Source of the DNA: Sabulicella glaciei
Lineage (GTDB): Bacteria > Pseudomonadota > Alphaproteobacteria > Acetobacterales > Acetobacteraceae
Direction: 5' to 3'
Length of the DNA stretch: 64,000 bases
Assembly (NCBI RefSeq): GCF_026183895.1
Contig: NZ_JAPFQI010000015.1
Span: forward strand, 53,967 to 117,966
This document shows, one piece after another, positions 36,953-46,491 of the stretch. Every line of letters begins with the position of its first letter. Position 1 is the stretch's first letter. Under the pieces are notes generated by a model. It did not search any database, was not told where the DNA came from, and saw only the letters and a program-made list of their open reading frames with translations. Both the position numbers and the translations under genes were made by a program.

Positions 36953-37200
36953 GGGCGCTGCCTCAACAAATTCGCCATTCGTCTGCTTGACCCCTTGCTT
37001 CTGGCTCGCGGCGATGGTGGCCGCGCAGGCATCCCCCGTGGGAATGCCGCTTCCCAAGCAATCAAACTTGAGCCCGCTCGTTGGCTCCAGGCGGAATTTT
37101 TCTTGCCTGCAAGGAAACGGACACCTCTCGCATGCGCTAGGCAAAAGGCTCGTTCCGGAAATGTCCCAGGTGAACAGTCGGGTAAACGAGGCTTGGATGC

Positions 37201-38511
37201 ATGCAGAAACTTGAATTATGGGGCGGTGTGGAGTGCACCGTCCTGCGTTCGGGGGGTGTTTGGCGCGATCAGGTCCACGAGACCGGCCATCACGACCGCG
37301 AAGGCGACCTGGACCTCATCGCGGATCTCGGCATCCGAAAGCTGCGCTATCCCGTCCTTTGGGAGCGGGTGGCTCCGGAGGATCCTTCCCGCCTGGATTG
37401 GAGTTGGTCCGATGCGCGCCTCGGCAGGCTGCGCGAGCTGGGCTGCGATCCGATCCTGGGCCTGGTGCATCACGGTTCGGGGCCGGCCTATACGAGCCTG
37501 CTCGACCCGGAGTTCCCGGAAAAGCTGGCCAATTACGCCGCGCAGGCGGCTGCGCGCTATTCCTGGGTCCGCGATTGGACCCCGGTGAACGAGCCGCTGA
37601 CTACGGCGCGCTTTTCTGGTCTCTACGGCCACTGGTTCCCGCACGGAAACGACGCGCGCAGCTTCCTGCAGGCGCTGATGAACGAGATCCGCGGCACTGC
37701 CCTTGCGATGCGCGCGATCCGCCGCGTCCGGCCTGATGCGCGGCTCGTCCAGACGGAGGATCTCGGCCGCGTCTTCTCGACCCGACCGCTGGCCGGCCAG
37801 GCGGCGCACGAGAATGAGCGGCGCTGGCTCAGCTTCGACCTACTGTGCGGCCGCGTGGACCGGCACCACCCCTGGTACCGCATCATGCTGGCCGAGGGCG
37901 TGGAGCAGGCGCACCTGGACGAGATGGTGGCCGAGCCCTGCGCGCCCGACCTCATCGGCATCAACCACTACGTCACGAGCGACCGCTTCCTCGATCACCG
38001 GACGCATCTTTATCCGCCCGAGACGATCGGCGGGAACGGGAAGATGGCCTATGCCGACACCGAGGCGGTGCGGGTGCCCATGCCGCCCGATGCGCGCATC
38101 GGCCCCGAGGCACGGCTGCGCGAGGCGTGGGAGCGCTACCGCCTCCCCATCGCCGTGACCGAGGCGCATCTCGGCTGCATCGAGTCCGAGGAATGCGTCC
38201 GCTGGCTGATGGAGGTGTGGAACGCCGCCGGCCGCCTGCGGCAGGAAGGCGCGGATCTCTGCGCAGTGACCGTGTGGTCCCTGTTCGGCGCGGTTGATTG
38301 GTGCTCCCTGCTGCGCCGTAAGGCCGGGCGCTACGAGCCGGGCGTCTTCGACGCGCGCCATTCCCCGCCCCGCCCGACGCTGCTGGCCGAGGCCGTGAAG
38401 TCCCTCGCGACCACCGGCCGATACGACGAGGCCATCGCGCGCCAGCCGGGCTGGTGGCGGCGCGAAGACCGCTTCGTCGTCGAGCTGCAAGCGCTGGCCG
38501 GGGACGATTGA
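37201..38511 (+). CDS. Family 1-like glycosyl hydrolase
   Basis: A 436-residue TIM-barrel protein with GH1 features: acid/base Glu131 in DWTPVNEPLTT, nucleophile candidate Glu321 in IAVTEAHLG, and GINHYVTSDRF in between. It opens with ELWGGVECTVLR. It lacks a signal peptide. Proteins like this often sit next to nucleotide-sugar or rhamnose genes and may act on glycosides made by a neighbouring transferase; that link is inferred. Its stop overlaps the next start (TTGA). Confidence 0.8.
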   Translation: MQKLELWGGVECTVLRSGGVWRDQVHETGHHDREGDLDLIADLGIRKLRYPVLWERVAPEDPSRLDWSWSDARLGRLRELGCDPILGLVHHGSGPAYTSLLDPEFPEKLANYAAQAAARYSWVRDWTPVNEPLTTARFSGLYGHWFPHGNDARSFLQALMNEIRGTALAMRAIRRVRPDARLVQTEDLGRVFSTRPLAGQAAHENERRWLSFDLLCGRVDRHHPWYRIMLAEGVEQAHLDEMVAEPCAPDLIGINHYVTSDRFLDHRTHLYPPETIGGNGKMAYADTEAVRVPMPPDARIGPEARLREAWERYRLPIAVTEAHLGCIESEECVRWLMEVWNAAGRLRQEGADLCAVTVWSLFGAVDWCSLLRRKAGRYEPGVFDARHSPPRPTLLAEAVKSLATTGRYDEAIARQPGWWRREDRFVVELQALAGDD

Positions 38512-38963
38512 GCCGGGCTGGCCCGTCCCGCGGGAAGGGCTCGGATCTGGCTGAGGGCGACGCTCCCTCCTGGGGGCCGCTCGACTGGTTCGCCCTTTCG
38601 CCCGCCCTCGTCCTCGCGGCACTGGGCATAATGTTCGTGCTCGCGCCCCGTGCGGGAGCGGCGCTGTTCGGGCTACCGGCGCCGGAAGGCGACGCGCTGG
38701 GCTATCTGCGCGCCATCGGCATCCGCGACCTCGCCTTTGGCGGCTATGTGCTGGCGCTCGCGTGGCTTGCGGGGCGCCGGGCGGCAGGGATCGTGCTGGC
38801 CATCACGGTGCTGATTCCGGCCAGCGACCTGCTGCTGATCCTGACGATCCGCGGCTTTGCCTCGCCGCTTCACCTGATGCTGCACGCTGCCAGCGGGCTC
38901 TATGTGGGTCTCGCGGCAGTGATCCTGCTGCGCCGTGGTCCGGAACGCATGCCCTGGAGATGA
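38508..38963 (+). CDS. DUF4267-like small membrane protein
   Basis: A protein of about 151 residues with four predicted membrane helices (about 30-48, 75-92, 98-115 and 122-140) and the motif GYLRAIGIRDLAFGGY. No catalytic motif is visible. The TTG start at 38508 overlaps the upstream stop and is plausible by coupling, but a later start is possible because the first 25 residues are not conserved-looking. It is sandwiched between a glycosidase and an aldo/keto reductase on the same strand. Confidence 0.65.
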   Translation: MSRAGPSRGKGSDLAEGDAPSWGPLDWFALSPALVLAALGIMFVLAPRAGAALFGLPAPEGDALGYLRAIGIRDLAFGGYVLALAWLAGRRAAGIVLAITVLIPASDLLLILTIRGFASPLHLMLHAASGLYVGLAAVILLRRGPERMPWR

Positions 38964-38966
38964 CGC

Positions 38967-39947
38967 ATGGCTGAAACGAGATTCGCGCCGCCTGGACCGT
39001 TGGGCTATGGCGGCGCACCGCTCGGCAACATGTTCGCGGTGGTGGATGACGCGACGGCGCGCTGCGCGCTGGACGCGGCGTGGGAGACGGGAATCCGCTA
39101 CTTCGACACGGCGCCGCATTACGGCTCCGGCATTTCCGAGCATCGCTTCGGCGAGGCGCTGCGCCACCGACCGCGGGAGGAGTTCGTGCTCTCGACCAAG
39201 GTCGGTCGCCTGCTGCGGCCCGATGCCAGCCGTCCCGTGAACCAACCCTTTCTCGACCCGCTGCCGTTCCGGGTCGTGGTGGACTATTCCTTCGACGCCA
39301 CGCTGCGCTCGATCGAGGACAGCCTGCAGCGCCTCGGCACCGACCGCATCGAGATCGCCTTCATCCACGACATCGCCGAGGACCATCTCGGTTCGAACTG
39401 GATGGAGGTGTTCGACGAGGCGATGCGCAACGGCGCGGCCAAGGCGCTGATCCGCCTGCGCGAGGAAGGGGTGATCAAGGCCTGGGGCCTGGGCGTGAAC
39501 CGCACCGAACCCTGCTCTCGCGCGCTCCGCATGTCCGACCCGGATTTGTTCCTGCTGGCGGGGCGCTACAGCCTGCTCGACACCTCGGCGCTGGGTGGTC
39601 TCTTCGCCGAATGCGCCGAGCGGGGTGCGCATGTGGTGGTGGGTGGCCCCTACAATTCCGGTCTGCTCGCGGGCGGACGGAACTTCGACTATGTCGAGGC
39701 GTCGGCAGAGCGTGTCGCGGCGCGCGACCGCATGGCCGAGATGTGCGCCCGCTTCGGCGTGGACCTCCGCAGCGCCGCGCTGCAATTCTGCGCGGCGCAC
39801 CCCGTGGTCGCCTCCGTCATTCCGGGCGCCAAGCATGCGGACCGGGTGCGGGAGAATGCCGCGCTGATGCGCCAGCCTATCCCCGGCGAATTCTGGCAGG
39901 CGCTGAAGAGCGAGAAGCTGCTGCCCGAGGCGGCGCCGACGCCCTAG
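38967..39947 (+). CDS. Aldo/keto reductase, sugar dehydrogenase type
   Basis: A 326-residue NAD(P)-dependent TIM-barrel oxidoreductase. The catalytic tetrad is Asp47 and Tyr52 in FDTAPHYGSG, Lys78 in STKVGR and His134 in FIHDI. The sequence resembles L-fucose/D-threo-aldose 1-dehydrogenases (SLQRLGTDRIEI, GPYNSGLL). It follows the membrane protein gene by three bases, so these genes form an operon. Together with glycosidases and a sugar carrier this suggests oxidation of a released monosaccharide. Confidence 0.88.
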   Translation: MAETRFAPPGPLGYGGAPLGNMFAVVDDATARCALDAAWETGIRYFDTAPHYGSGISEHRFGEALRHRPREEFVLSTKVGRLLRPDASRPVNQPFLDPLPFRVVVDYSFDATLRSIEDSLQRLGTDRIEIAFIHDIAEDHLGSNWMEVFDEAMRNGAAKALIRLREEGVIKAWGLGVNRTEPCSRALRMSDPDLFLLAGRYSLLDTSALGGLFAECAERGAHVVVGGPYNSGLLAGGRNFDYVEASAERVAARDRMAEMCARFGVDLRSAALQFCAAHPVVASVIPGAKHADRVRENAALMRQPIPGEFWQALKSEKLLPEAAPTP

Positions 39948-39954
39948 CCGGCAG

Positions 39955-41172
39955 TCACGGCGGGTTCATGCCGCGTGTTTCCGGCATGATCCGCCAGAAG
40001 AGCAGCCCGCCCAGCGCGGCGACGCCCGCCAGGGCCAGGAAGGTGGTGTCATAGCCCACCCAGACCACCATCTGCCCGGCGATCCCCGCGCTGAGCACGC
40101 CGCCCACCCCATGCACCGTGCCCACCACGCCCTGAGCCGCCGCGAAATGCCCGCTCCCCCGCGTCAGGTCCGCGACCACCACGGGGAAAAGGGCGCCGAT
40201 CAGCCCCGCGCCGACCCCGTCCAGCAGCTGCACGGCAATCAGCCAGGCCGCGTTGTCCGAAAGCGTGTAGAGCACGCCGCGCAGCGCGAGGGCCGCGAAG
40301 GCCGCCAGCAGCAGCGGCCGTCGCCCCCAAAGATCGGCCCGCGCCCCGGCCAGCGCCGCGACCGGCACCATCACCGCCTGCGCCGCGATGGCCGAGGCGG
40401 CGGTGAGGGTGATGCCCTGGCCCAGATTGCCGAGCGCCAGCTTCTGCGAGACGAGGCCGAGCATCGAGGCATTGGCCAAATGGAACAGGGCGCCGCACAT
40501 CGCGAAGGCGAGGAGCGGACGCGATTCCAGCAGCAGCGCCCAGGCCGAGCGTCCGGGCGCCGCGACCTCGCCGGAATGGAGGCCGCGCGCGACGGAATGG
40601 TCGATGGCGCGCGCGGGCACCGCCGCGGCGGCCACCACGCTCGCCACCATGGTGAAGCCCATGCTCCAGAACAGCACCGGGCTGCCGAAGAATGGCGCGG
40701 TGACGAGGATGGCGAGGCAGATCGTCCCGTCGCCCAGGTGGAACAGGGCCTCGTTGCGCCCGGCGCGGCGCGCGAAGCGCTCCGGCCCCACGATACCGAG
40801 CGAGATGGCGGAAAGGGTTGGTCCGATCGTGACGCCCGCCAGCGCCCCGACCACCCCGGCCAGCGCCACCGGCCAGAATTGCGGGAAAAGCGGGATGACG
40901 AGGCAGGTCGCGGTCACGAGGCACACTGCGCCGGCGATCAGGGCGCGTTTCGCCCGCACCGCGTCCACGAGCGAGCCCATGGGCGCCTGGGAAACCAGCC
41001 CGGTCAGCCCGCCGATCGAAAGCGCGGCGCCGATGCTGCCGGCATCCCAGCCATGCTCGGTCAGGAGATAAACGCCCAGAAAGGCGCCGAGCCCGTAGCG
41101 CGCGTCGGAGATGAAGAAGCTGAGCGCATCCAGGGTGCGCTCGGCGCGCGCATTCAGCGCCATTTCCGCCAT
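39955..41172 (-). CDS. MFS transporter
   Basis: A transporter of about 405 residues with some twelve membrane helices. MFS loop 2-3 features are seen in GLVSQAPMGSLVDAVRAKR, and a second-half repeat in ALAGARADLWGRRPLL. ATG41172 (MAEMALNARAERTLDALSFF) is chosen because the first helix follows directly; a longer frame to 41226 exists. It is convergent with the aldo/keto reductase gene, eight bases apart. The substrate is unknown. Confidence 0.83.
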   Translation of the reverse strand: MAEMALNARAERTLDALSFFISDARYGLGAFLGVYLLTEHGWDAGSIGAALSIGGLTGLVSQAPMGSLVDAVRAKRALIAGAVCLVTATCLVIPLFPQFWPVALAGVVGALAGVTIGPTLSAISLGIVGPERFARRAGRNEALFHLGDGTICLAILVTAPFFGSPVLFWSMGFTMVASVVAAAAVPARAIDHSVARGLHSGEVAAPGRSAWALLLESRPLLAFAMCGALFHLANASMLGLVSQKLALGNLGQGITLTAASAIAAQAVMVPVAALAGARADLWGRRPLLLAAFAALALRGVLYTLSDNAAWLIAVQLLDGVGAGLIGALFPVVVADLTRGSGHFAAAQGVVGTVHGVGGVLSAGIAGQMVVWVGYDTTFLALAGVAALGGLLFWRIMPETRGMNPP

Positions 41173-41462
41173 CCGTTCAGGGGCCGGTCGAGGTGGAGGC
41201 CAGCCCGAGGCCAGCTTTGCGTGCACATGCTGGAAGCATCAATGCAGGTCGGGGCCTGAAGGTCATCGCCTCCGCGCTTGATCGGCCACGCGACCCGCGG
41301 CCGCCGAGGAGCCGGCCGCAACGGTTTCCCTTCGCCCGAGGCCAGAATGCATGGCTTGGCAGCCCGCAGCGCGGCCTCGTGCGCCTAGCTGCCTGCTCCC
41401 AACCCGGGGCCAAGATGCTCCGGGGGCGGGCGAGGTCATCCGCGCGGCAGCCGAGCCGCGCA

Positions 41463-41490
41463 GGGGGCGGCCGCCAGGAGGACCGCCCCC
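41463..41490. terminator. GC hairpin after YghU-like gene
   Basis: GGGGGCGG / CCGCCCCC form an 8-bp stem 12 bases beyond the stop of the minus-strand gene. There is no T tract, so assignment as a terminator is tentative. Confidence 0.4.
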
Positions 41491-41501
41491 GGCGCGTCGC
41501 C

Positions 41502-42377
41502 TTAGGCCCCGGCGGCCACCTTGTCCTGCGTCTTGGTGTCGAAATCGCTGGCCTCGTGCCGCTCCCAGAGCTGGCTGGCAGGGTCGCCCTGGGTCCGGTT
41601 GACGATGCGGCCACGCTTCACCGCAGGACGCTCCCCGGTCGCATCCGCCCAGCGCACCACGTTCCTGTAGGACTGCACGTCGAGGAACTCCGCGGCGCCG
41701 TAGAGCCAGCCCTTCACCAGCCCGCCATACCAGGGCCAGATCGCCATGTCCGCGATGGTGTACTCGGCGCCCGCGACGTATTCGGCCTCGGCCAGGCGGC
41801 GGTCGAGCACGTCGAGCTGACGCTTGGTTTCCATGGCGAAGCGGTCGATCGGGTATTCCATCTTGCTCGGGGCGTAGGCGTAGAAATGCCCGAAGCCACC
41901 GCCGAGATAGGGGGCGCTGCCCATCTGCCAGAACAACCAGGATAAGCATTCCGCTCGCGCGGCGCCCTCGCGCGGCAGGAAGGCGCCGAACTTCTCCGCG
42001 AGATAGAGCAGGATCGCGCCGGACTCGAAGACCCGCACGGGGAAGGGGCCGCTGCGGTCGAGCAGGGCAGGGATCTTCGAGTTGGGGTTCACCGCGACGA
42101 AGCCGCTGCCGAATTGCTGCCCCTCGCCGATGCGAATGAGCCAAGCATCGTACTCGGCGCCCGCATGGCCTTGGGCCAGAAGCTCCTCCAGCATCACCGT
42201 GACCTTCTGGCCGTTCGGCGTGCCCTGCGAATAGAGCTGGAGCGGGTGCCGCCCGACTGGCAATTCCTTCTTGTGAGTCGGGCCCGCGACCGGACGGTTG
42301 ATGTTGGCGAAATGGCCGCCATTCGCCTTGTTCCAGCTCCAGACTTTGGGCGGGGTGTAGTCGGACGTTTGGCTCAT
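41502..42377 (-). CDS. yghU: Glutathione-dependent disulfide-bond oxidoreductase, YghU-like
   Basis: A 291-residue nu-class GST. It has the long N-terminal extension of YghU (PPKVWSWNKANGGHFANINR), then LYSQGTPNGQKVTVMLEEL with the Thr-Pro-Asn glutathione-contact motif, VAVNPNSKIPALLD, and VFESGAILLYLAEKFGAFLP. The helical domain has MAIWPWYGGL. E. coli YghU reduces disulfides with bound glutathione. ATG42377 is backed by GGAGTCC ahead of the start. Confidence 0.9.
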   Translation of the reverse strand: MSQTSDYTPPKVWSWNKANGGHFANINRPVAGPTHKKELPVGRHPLQLYSQGTPNGQKVTVMLEELLAQGHAGAEYDAWLIRIGEGQQFGSGFVAVNPNSKIPALLDRSGPFPVRVFESGAILLYLAEKFGAFLPREGAARAECLSWLFWQMGSAPYLGGGFGHFYAYAPSKMEYPIDRFAMETKRQLDVLDRRLAEAEYVAGAEYTIADMAIWPWYGGLVKGWLYGAAEFLDVQSYRNVVRWADATGERPAVKRGRIVNRTQGDPASQLWERHEASDFDTKTQDKVAAGA

Positions 42378-42490
42378 GCAGGACTCCAGGGACAAGGGGC
42401 CGGGCCGTTCCCGTGTGGGAGGCCGTGCCAGGATATGGTGCGCTGCGCGGGGCGGACACCACCGGACCGGCAACTGGAAGGAAGCAGGAC

Positions 42491-42766
42491 ATGGATGCGG
42501 ACGAACTGAGAGACTGCCCCAGCCCCGAAGGCCTGCCGCCGCTTCTCGCGGCGTTGTGGTGGGACGCGCGCGGCGACTGGAAGAAGGCCCATGGCCTCGC
42601 GCAATCGGTCGGGAGCATGGAGGGCGCCTGGATGCACGCCTATCTGCACCGCAAGGAAGGCGACCTCGCGAATGCGGATTACTGGTACCGCCGGGCGGGC
42701 CGCCCCCGTCCCGCTGCTTCGCTGGAGGCGGAATGGGCGGAACTCGCCCGAGGCCTTGGCGCCTGA
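42491..42766 (+). CDS. Conserved small hypothetical protein
   Basis: A 91-residue soluble protein with the pattern LLAALWWDARGDWKKAHGLA, WMHAYLHRKEGDLANADYWY and RRAGRP, which reads as two or three helices of a TPR/Sel1-like repeat. It resembles unnamed alphaproteobacterial proteins. A GGAAGGAAGC site precedes ATG42491. It is divergent from the YghU-like gene. Function unknown. Confidence 0.72.
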   Translation: MDADELRDCPSPEGLPPLLAALWWDARGDWKKAHGLAQSVGSMEGAWMHAYLHRKEGDLANADYWYRRAGRPRPAASLEAEWAELARGLGA

Positions 42767-42886
42767 GCACCGGCTCGCGCAGGCCGCTCCAGCCCCGCGC
42801 CGTCACCGCTGACCGAAAAGGCGCTGATCCCGAACCGAACTCCTTTCCGCGCGTTGGCAGCCAAGCCGGAAGCGAAAGGGGCATCC

Positions 42887-44881
42887 ATGCTCAACACGTC
42901 GCAACCCGTGCGGGAGGGCGGCTCGGTCAAAGGAGTGGGGCCGGTTTTCCTGGCCTCGGCGGTTCTGATCGTTGCCATCGTCGTCTGCGGCGTCGTCGCC
43001 CCGGAGGCGGTCGGCCGGATCTTCACCGCCCTGCAGGCCTGGATCATGGACCGGCTTGGCTGGTTCTACATGCTGTCCGTCGCGATCTTCCTGTTCTTCG
43101 TGCTCTTTCTCGCGATCAGCCGCCACGGCCTGGTGAAGCTCGGCCCCAACCACTCCGAACCCGAGTTCAGCTACGGCTCCTGGTTCGCGATGCTGTTCAG
43201 CGCCGGGATGGGTATCGGCCTCGTCTTCTTCGGCGTGGCGGAACCGGTGATGCATTTCACGACGCCGCCCGTGGGCGAGGAGGGCACGATCGAATCAGCC
43301 CGCGCCGCGATGCGGATCACCTTCTTCCATTGGGGCGTGCATGCCTGGGCGATCTACGCCGTGATCGGGCTGTCCCTGGCCTATTTCGGCTTCCGCCACG
43401 GCATGCCGCTCACCATCCGCTCGGCCTTCTATCCACTGATCGGGGAGCGCATCCATGGGCCGCTCGGGCAGGCCATCGACGTCTTCGCCGTGCTCGGCAC
43501 CGTGTTCGGTGTCGCCACCTCGCTCGGCCTCGGGGTGCTTCAGGTGAATGCGGGCCTCGCGCACCTCATCGGAGTGCCGGAAGGGTTGACGACGCAGGTC
43601 GTGCTCATCGCGACGATCACGGGCATGGCGACGGTATCGGTCATGCTCGGCCTCGATGCCGGGATCCGGCGGATCAGCGTGCTGAACATGGTACTGGCGG
43701 GCGCCTTGCTGCTCTTCGTGGGCGTGGCGGGGCCGACCGTCTTCCTCCTGAAGGCGCTGGTGCAGAACACGGGCGGCTATATCGACGACTTCATCAGCCG
43801 CACCTTCCTGCTCTACGCCTATGAGCCGAACAACTGGATCGCCGACTGGACGCTGTTCTACTGGGCCTGGTGGATCTCATGGTCGCCTTTCGTCGGCATG
43901 TTCATCGCCCGCATCTCGCGCGGGCGCACCATCCGCGAATTCGTGCTCGGCGTGCTGTTCGTGCCGACCGGCTTCACGCTGGTCTGGATGACCGCCTTCG
44001 GGAACACCGCGCTCTGGCTGCAGCTCTCCGGAACCACGAGCTTCGTTTCGGAAACTGTTGCGCAGAGCGTTCCGCTCGCCCTCTTCGCCTTCTTCGAGCA
44101 GTTCCCCTTCGCGACCCTCACCTCCGCCGTCGCCACGCTGCTGGTCGTGACCTTCTTCGTCACCTCGGCGGATTCCGGCGCACTGGTGGTGGACACCATC
44201 ACCTCGGGCGGCGCGGAGGACACGCCGGTCTGGCGGCGCGTGTTCTGGGCCGTGCTCACCGGCGCCGTGGCGGCGGTTCTGCTCTTCGCGGGCGGGCTCC
44301 GCAGCCTGCAGACCGCGACCATCGCCAGTGCGCTGCCCTTCACGTTCGTCATGCTGGCGATGTGCTACGGGCTGCTGCGGGCGCTACGCCTCGAAGCGCT
44401 GCGGGCGACGCTCATGCAGGCGGCACCGGCCGCGACAGGCGGCACCGACCATTCCTGGCAGAGGCAGCTTCACACCATTCTCCACCACCCCTCCCAGGCT
44501 GAGGTCCGGGGCTTCCTGGCCGGCGTCGCCGCGCCCGCGCTGGAGGCCGTGTGCCAGGAGCTTGGCAACCGCGGGGTGGAGGCGAAGCTGCTGCGCGACG
44601 AGGACCGCATCCGCCTCGTCGCGATGCCCGGCGGGCCGGAGGAATTCCGCTACGGGCTCCGCGTCCGCGGCTTCACCGTTCCGAGCTTCGCCTATTTCGA
44701 GCGCGGCCCGGTCGCAGAGGACGGGAGCCGCCGCTATTTCCGGGCCGAGGTGTTCCTGCGAGAGGGCGGCCAGGATTACGACGTGATGGGCTATTCGCGC
44801 GAGGAACTGATCGCGGACGTACTGGCCCAGTATGAGCGGCACCTGAACTTCCTGCACGCGGCCGGTCGCACCTCGGGTTGA
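42887..44881 (+). CDS. BCCT family betaine/choline/carnitine transporter
   Basis: A 664-residue secondary carrier with twelve membrane helices. Family hallmarks are AMLFSAGMGIGLVFFGVAEP and the tryptophan-rich segment FYWAWWISWSPFVGMFIARI followed by SRGRTIREF. The cytosolic C-terminal tail of about 150 residues (from HSWQRQLHTILHH) resembles that of BetT, where it senses osmotic strength. It probably imports choline or another quaternary amine for osmoprotection; ion and substrate are not certain. ATG42887 is chosen just before the first helix with GAAAGGGGC ahead. Confidence 0.92.
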   Translation: MLNTSQPVREGGSVKGVGPVFLASAVLIVAIVVCGVVAPEAVGRIFTALQAWIMDRLGWFYMLSVAIFLFFVLFLAISRHGLVKLGPNHSEPEFSYGSWFAMLFSAGMGIGLVFFGVAEPVMHFTTPPVGEEGTIESARAAMRITFFHWGVHAWAIYAVIGLSLAYFGFRHGMPLTIRSAFYPLIGERIHGPLGQAIDVFAVLGTVFGVATSLGLGVLQVNAGLAHLIGVPEGLTTQVVLIATITGMATVSVMLGLDAGIRRISVLNMVLAGALLLFVGVAGPTVFLLKALVQNTGGYIDDFISRTFLLYAYEPNNWIADWTLFYWAWWISWSPFVGMFIARISRGRTIREFVLGVLFVPTGFTLVWMTAFGNTALWLQLSGTTSFVSETVAQSVPLALFAFFEQFPFATLTSAVATLLVVTFFVTSADSGALVVDTITSGGAEDTPVWRRVFWAVLTGAVAAVLLFAGGLRSLQTATIASALPFTFVMLAMCYGLLRALRLEALRATLMQAAPAATGGTDHSWQRQLHTILHHPSQAEVRGFLAGVAAPALEAVCQELGNRGVEAKLLRDEDRIRLVAMPGGPEEFRYGLRVRGFTVPSFAYFERGPVAEDGSRRYFRAEVFLREGGQDYDVMGYSREELIADVLAQYERHLNFLHAAGRTSG

Positions 44882-44894
44882 GGCGCGGGGGCGG

Positions 44895-45911
44895 ATGAGG
44901 CCGACGCTTCACCCGCGCCTGCTGAATGGCCGGACCGGGGACCCGGCGCTCTACGTGGAGGCGCTGCACCGGACGGAGGCGATCCTCCTGGATTGCGGCG
45001 ATCTGTCCGCGCTGTCGCCGCGGCACCTGCTGCGGGTGTCCGCACTGGCGGTGTCGCACGCGCACATGGATCATTGGGCCGGGTTCGACCGCCTGCTGCG
45101 GCTGCTGATCGGCCGCGAGAAGACGCTGCCCGTGGTGGGGCCGCAGGGCTTCGCGCAGCGCCTGTTCCACCGCCTGCAGGCCTATACCTGGAACCTCGTG
45201 GACCGCATCCCGGCCGATCTTTCCTTCGAGGTGACGGAGGTCACCGCGACGGAGCCATGGAAGCGCGTGCGGTTTCGGCTCCACCGGGGCTTCGCGTGGG
45301 AGGATCGTCCCCCGCAGGCGGCGGCGCCGGACGGCGCGGTCCTCCGGCTGGGCCCCTTACGGCTGCGCGCGGCGGTGCTGGATCACGGCACGCCCTGCCT
45401 CGGCTTCGCCGTCGAGGAAACGGCCCACCTGAACATCTGGCGCACCGGGCTGGATGCGTTGTCGCTCCCCACCGGACCCTGGCTGGATGGCCTGAAGGAT
45501 GCGGTGGTGTCGGGGCAGCCCGACGACCACCCGGTCCCGATCTATGCCCGCCGCTCGGAGGCCGTGGCGGCGCCCAGGCGGCCGCTGGGCGAATTGCGGG
45601 ACTTGGTCCGGGTGACTCCCGGCCAGCGCCTCGTCTACCTCACAGACTTCGCCGATATCCCGGCCAATCGCGACGCCGCCGTCGCACTGGCACAGGGCGC
45701 AGACATGCTGTTCATCGAGGCGCCCTTCGCCGCCGCGGATGCCGCGGTCGCGCTGGACCGGCGGCACCTGACCACGCAGGCCGCGGGCGAGATCGCGCGC
45801 GCGGCGAGGGTGCGCCGCATCGAGCCCTTCCACTTCTCGCCGCGCTACCTTGGCCAGGAAGCGCGGCTTCTCGCGGAGGTGGCGGCGGCTTCAGGATTGG
45901 AAATCCCTTGA
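44895..45911 (+). CDS. RNase Z-like metallo-beta-lactamase fold hydrolase
   Basis: A 338-residue MBL-fold protein with the zinc-binding motif SHAHMDHWAG (about 54-63), a distal LDHGTPCLGF histidine, the YLTDFADIP aspartate and a C-terminal IEPFHFSPRY histidine. The arrangement resembles RNase Z, but the long exosite arm is not evident, so a tRNA 3'-processing role is uncertain. It begins 13 bases after the BCCT stop, suggesting one transcript. Confidence 0.82.
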   Translation: MRPTLHPRLLNGRTGDPALYVEALHRTEAILLDCGDLSALSPRHLLRVSALAVSHAHMDHWAGFDRLLRLLIGREKTLPVVGPQGFAQRLFHRLQAYTWNLVDRIPADLSFEVTEVTATEPWKRVRFRLHRGFAWEDRPPQAAAPDGAVLRLGPLRLRAAVLDHGTPCLGFAVEETAHLNIWRTGLDALSLPTGPWLDGLKDAVVSGQPDDHPVPIYARRSEAVAAPRRPLGELRDLVRVTPGQRLVYLTDFADIPANRDAAVALAQGADMLFIEAPFAAADAAVALDRRHLTTQAAGEIARAARVRRIEPFHFSPRYLGQEARLLAEVAAASGLEIP

Positions 45912-45928
45912 AGCGCGGCAGGCGGGTG

Positions 45929-46429
45929 TCACCCCTGCTTGCGCAGCGACCGGGTGAAGCGTCCCCCTGCCTCGCTGAAGCCGGTGGCGCGACAGAATCC
46001 GCGCAGCGATGGTTCCTCTGGCCCCACCAGCACCTCCAGCCGGCCGCAGCCGGCGGAGCGCGCGGCTTGCGAGGCGGCCTTGATCAGCAGCCGGCCGATG
46101 CCGCGCCGTCGCTCCTCCGACCCGACCAGCAAGGTGGTGACCTGCGCGGTGGGGCGCGCATCGTCGAGCGTCGGATACCAGTGCAGCACCACGAGCCCGC
46201 TGGGCGGGCCCCACTGCACCGCGACGAGCACCGTGCCGGAGGCGTGCCGCAGCGCGCCCAGCCGTTCGGTCAGGTCGCGTTCGGAAAGCGCGTGGCCCGC
46301 GCTCTCCAGAAGCTCGGCCAGCCCTGCGGCATCCCCCGGCGTGGCGGTGCGGATTTCCAGGCCATGGCGTGACGTCACGGATTCGATCCATCGTTGCAGG
46401 CCGTCCCGGGAGTGGCCACGGCTTGCCAT
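45929..46429 (-). CDS. GNAT family N-acetyltransferase
   Basis: About 166 residues with the acetyl-CoA loop SEERRRGIGRLLI following strand TAQVTTLLVG, and a terminal GFCRATGFSEAGG block. Several starts are possible: ATG46429, GTG46378 or further upstream; the domain itself begins near LEIRTATPGDAAGL. The substrate is unknown. The gene converges with the MBL gene and diverges from the TctC-like gene. Confidence 0.75.
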   Translation of the reverse strand: MASRGHSRDGLQRWIESVTSRHGLEIRTATPGDAAGLAELLESAGHALSERDLTERLGALRHASGTVLVAVQWGPPSGLVVLHWYPTLDDARPTAQVTTLLVGSEERRRGIGRLLIKAASQAARSAGCGRLEVLVGPEEPSLRGFCRATGFSEAGGRFTRSLRKQG

Positions 46430-46491
46430 GCGGCGCGGTCCCGTGCCTCCTCGCGGCACGGATGAACGAGGTTCAGGGAGCAACGCCCATC

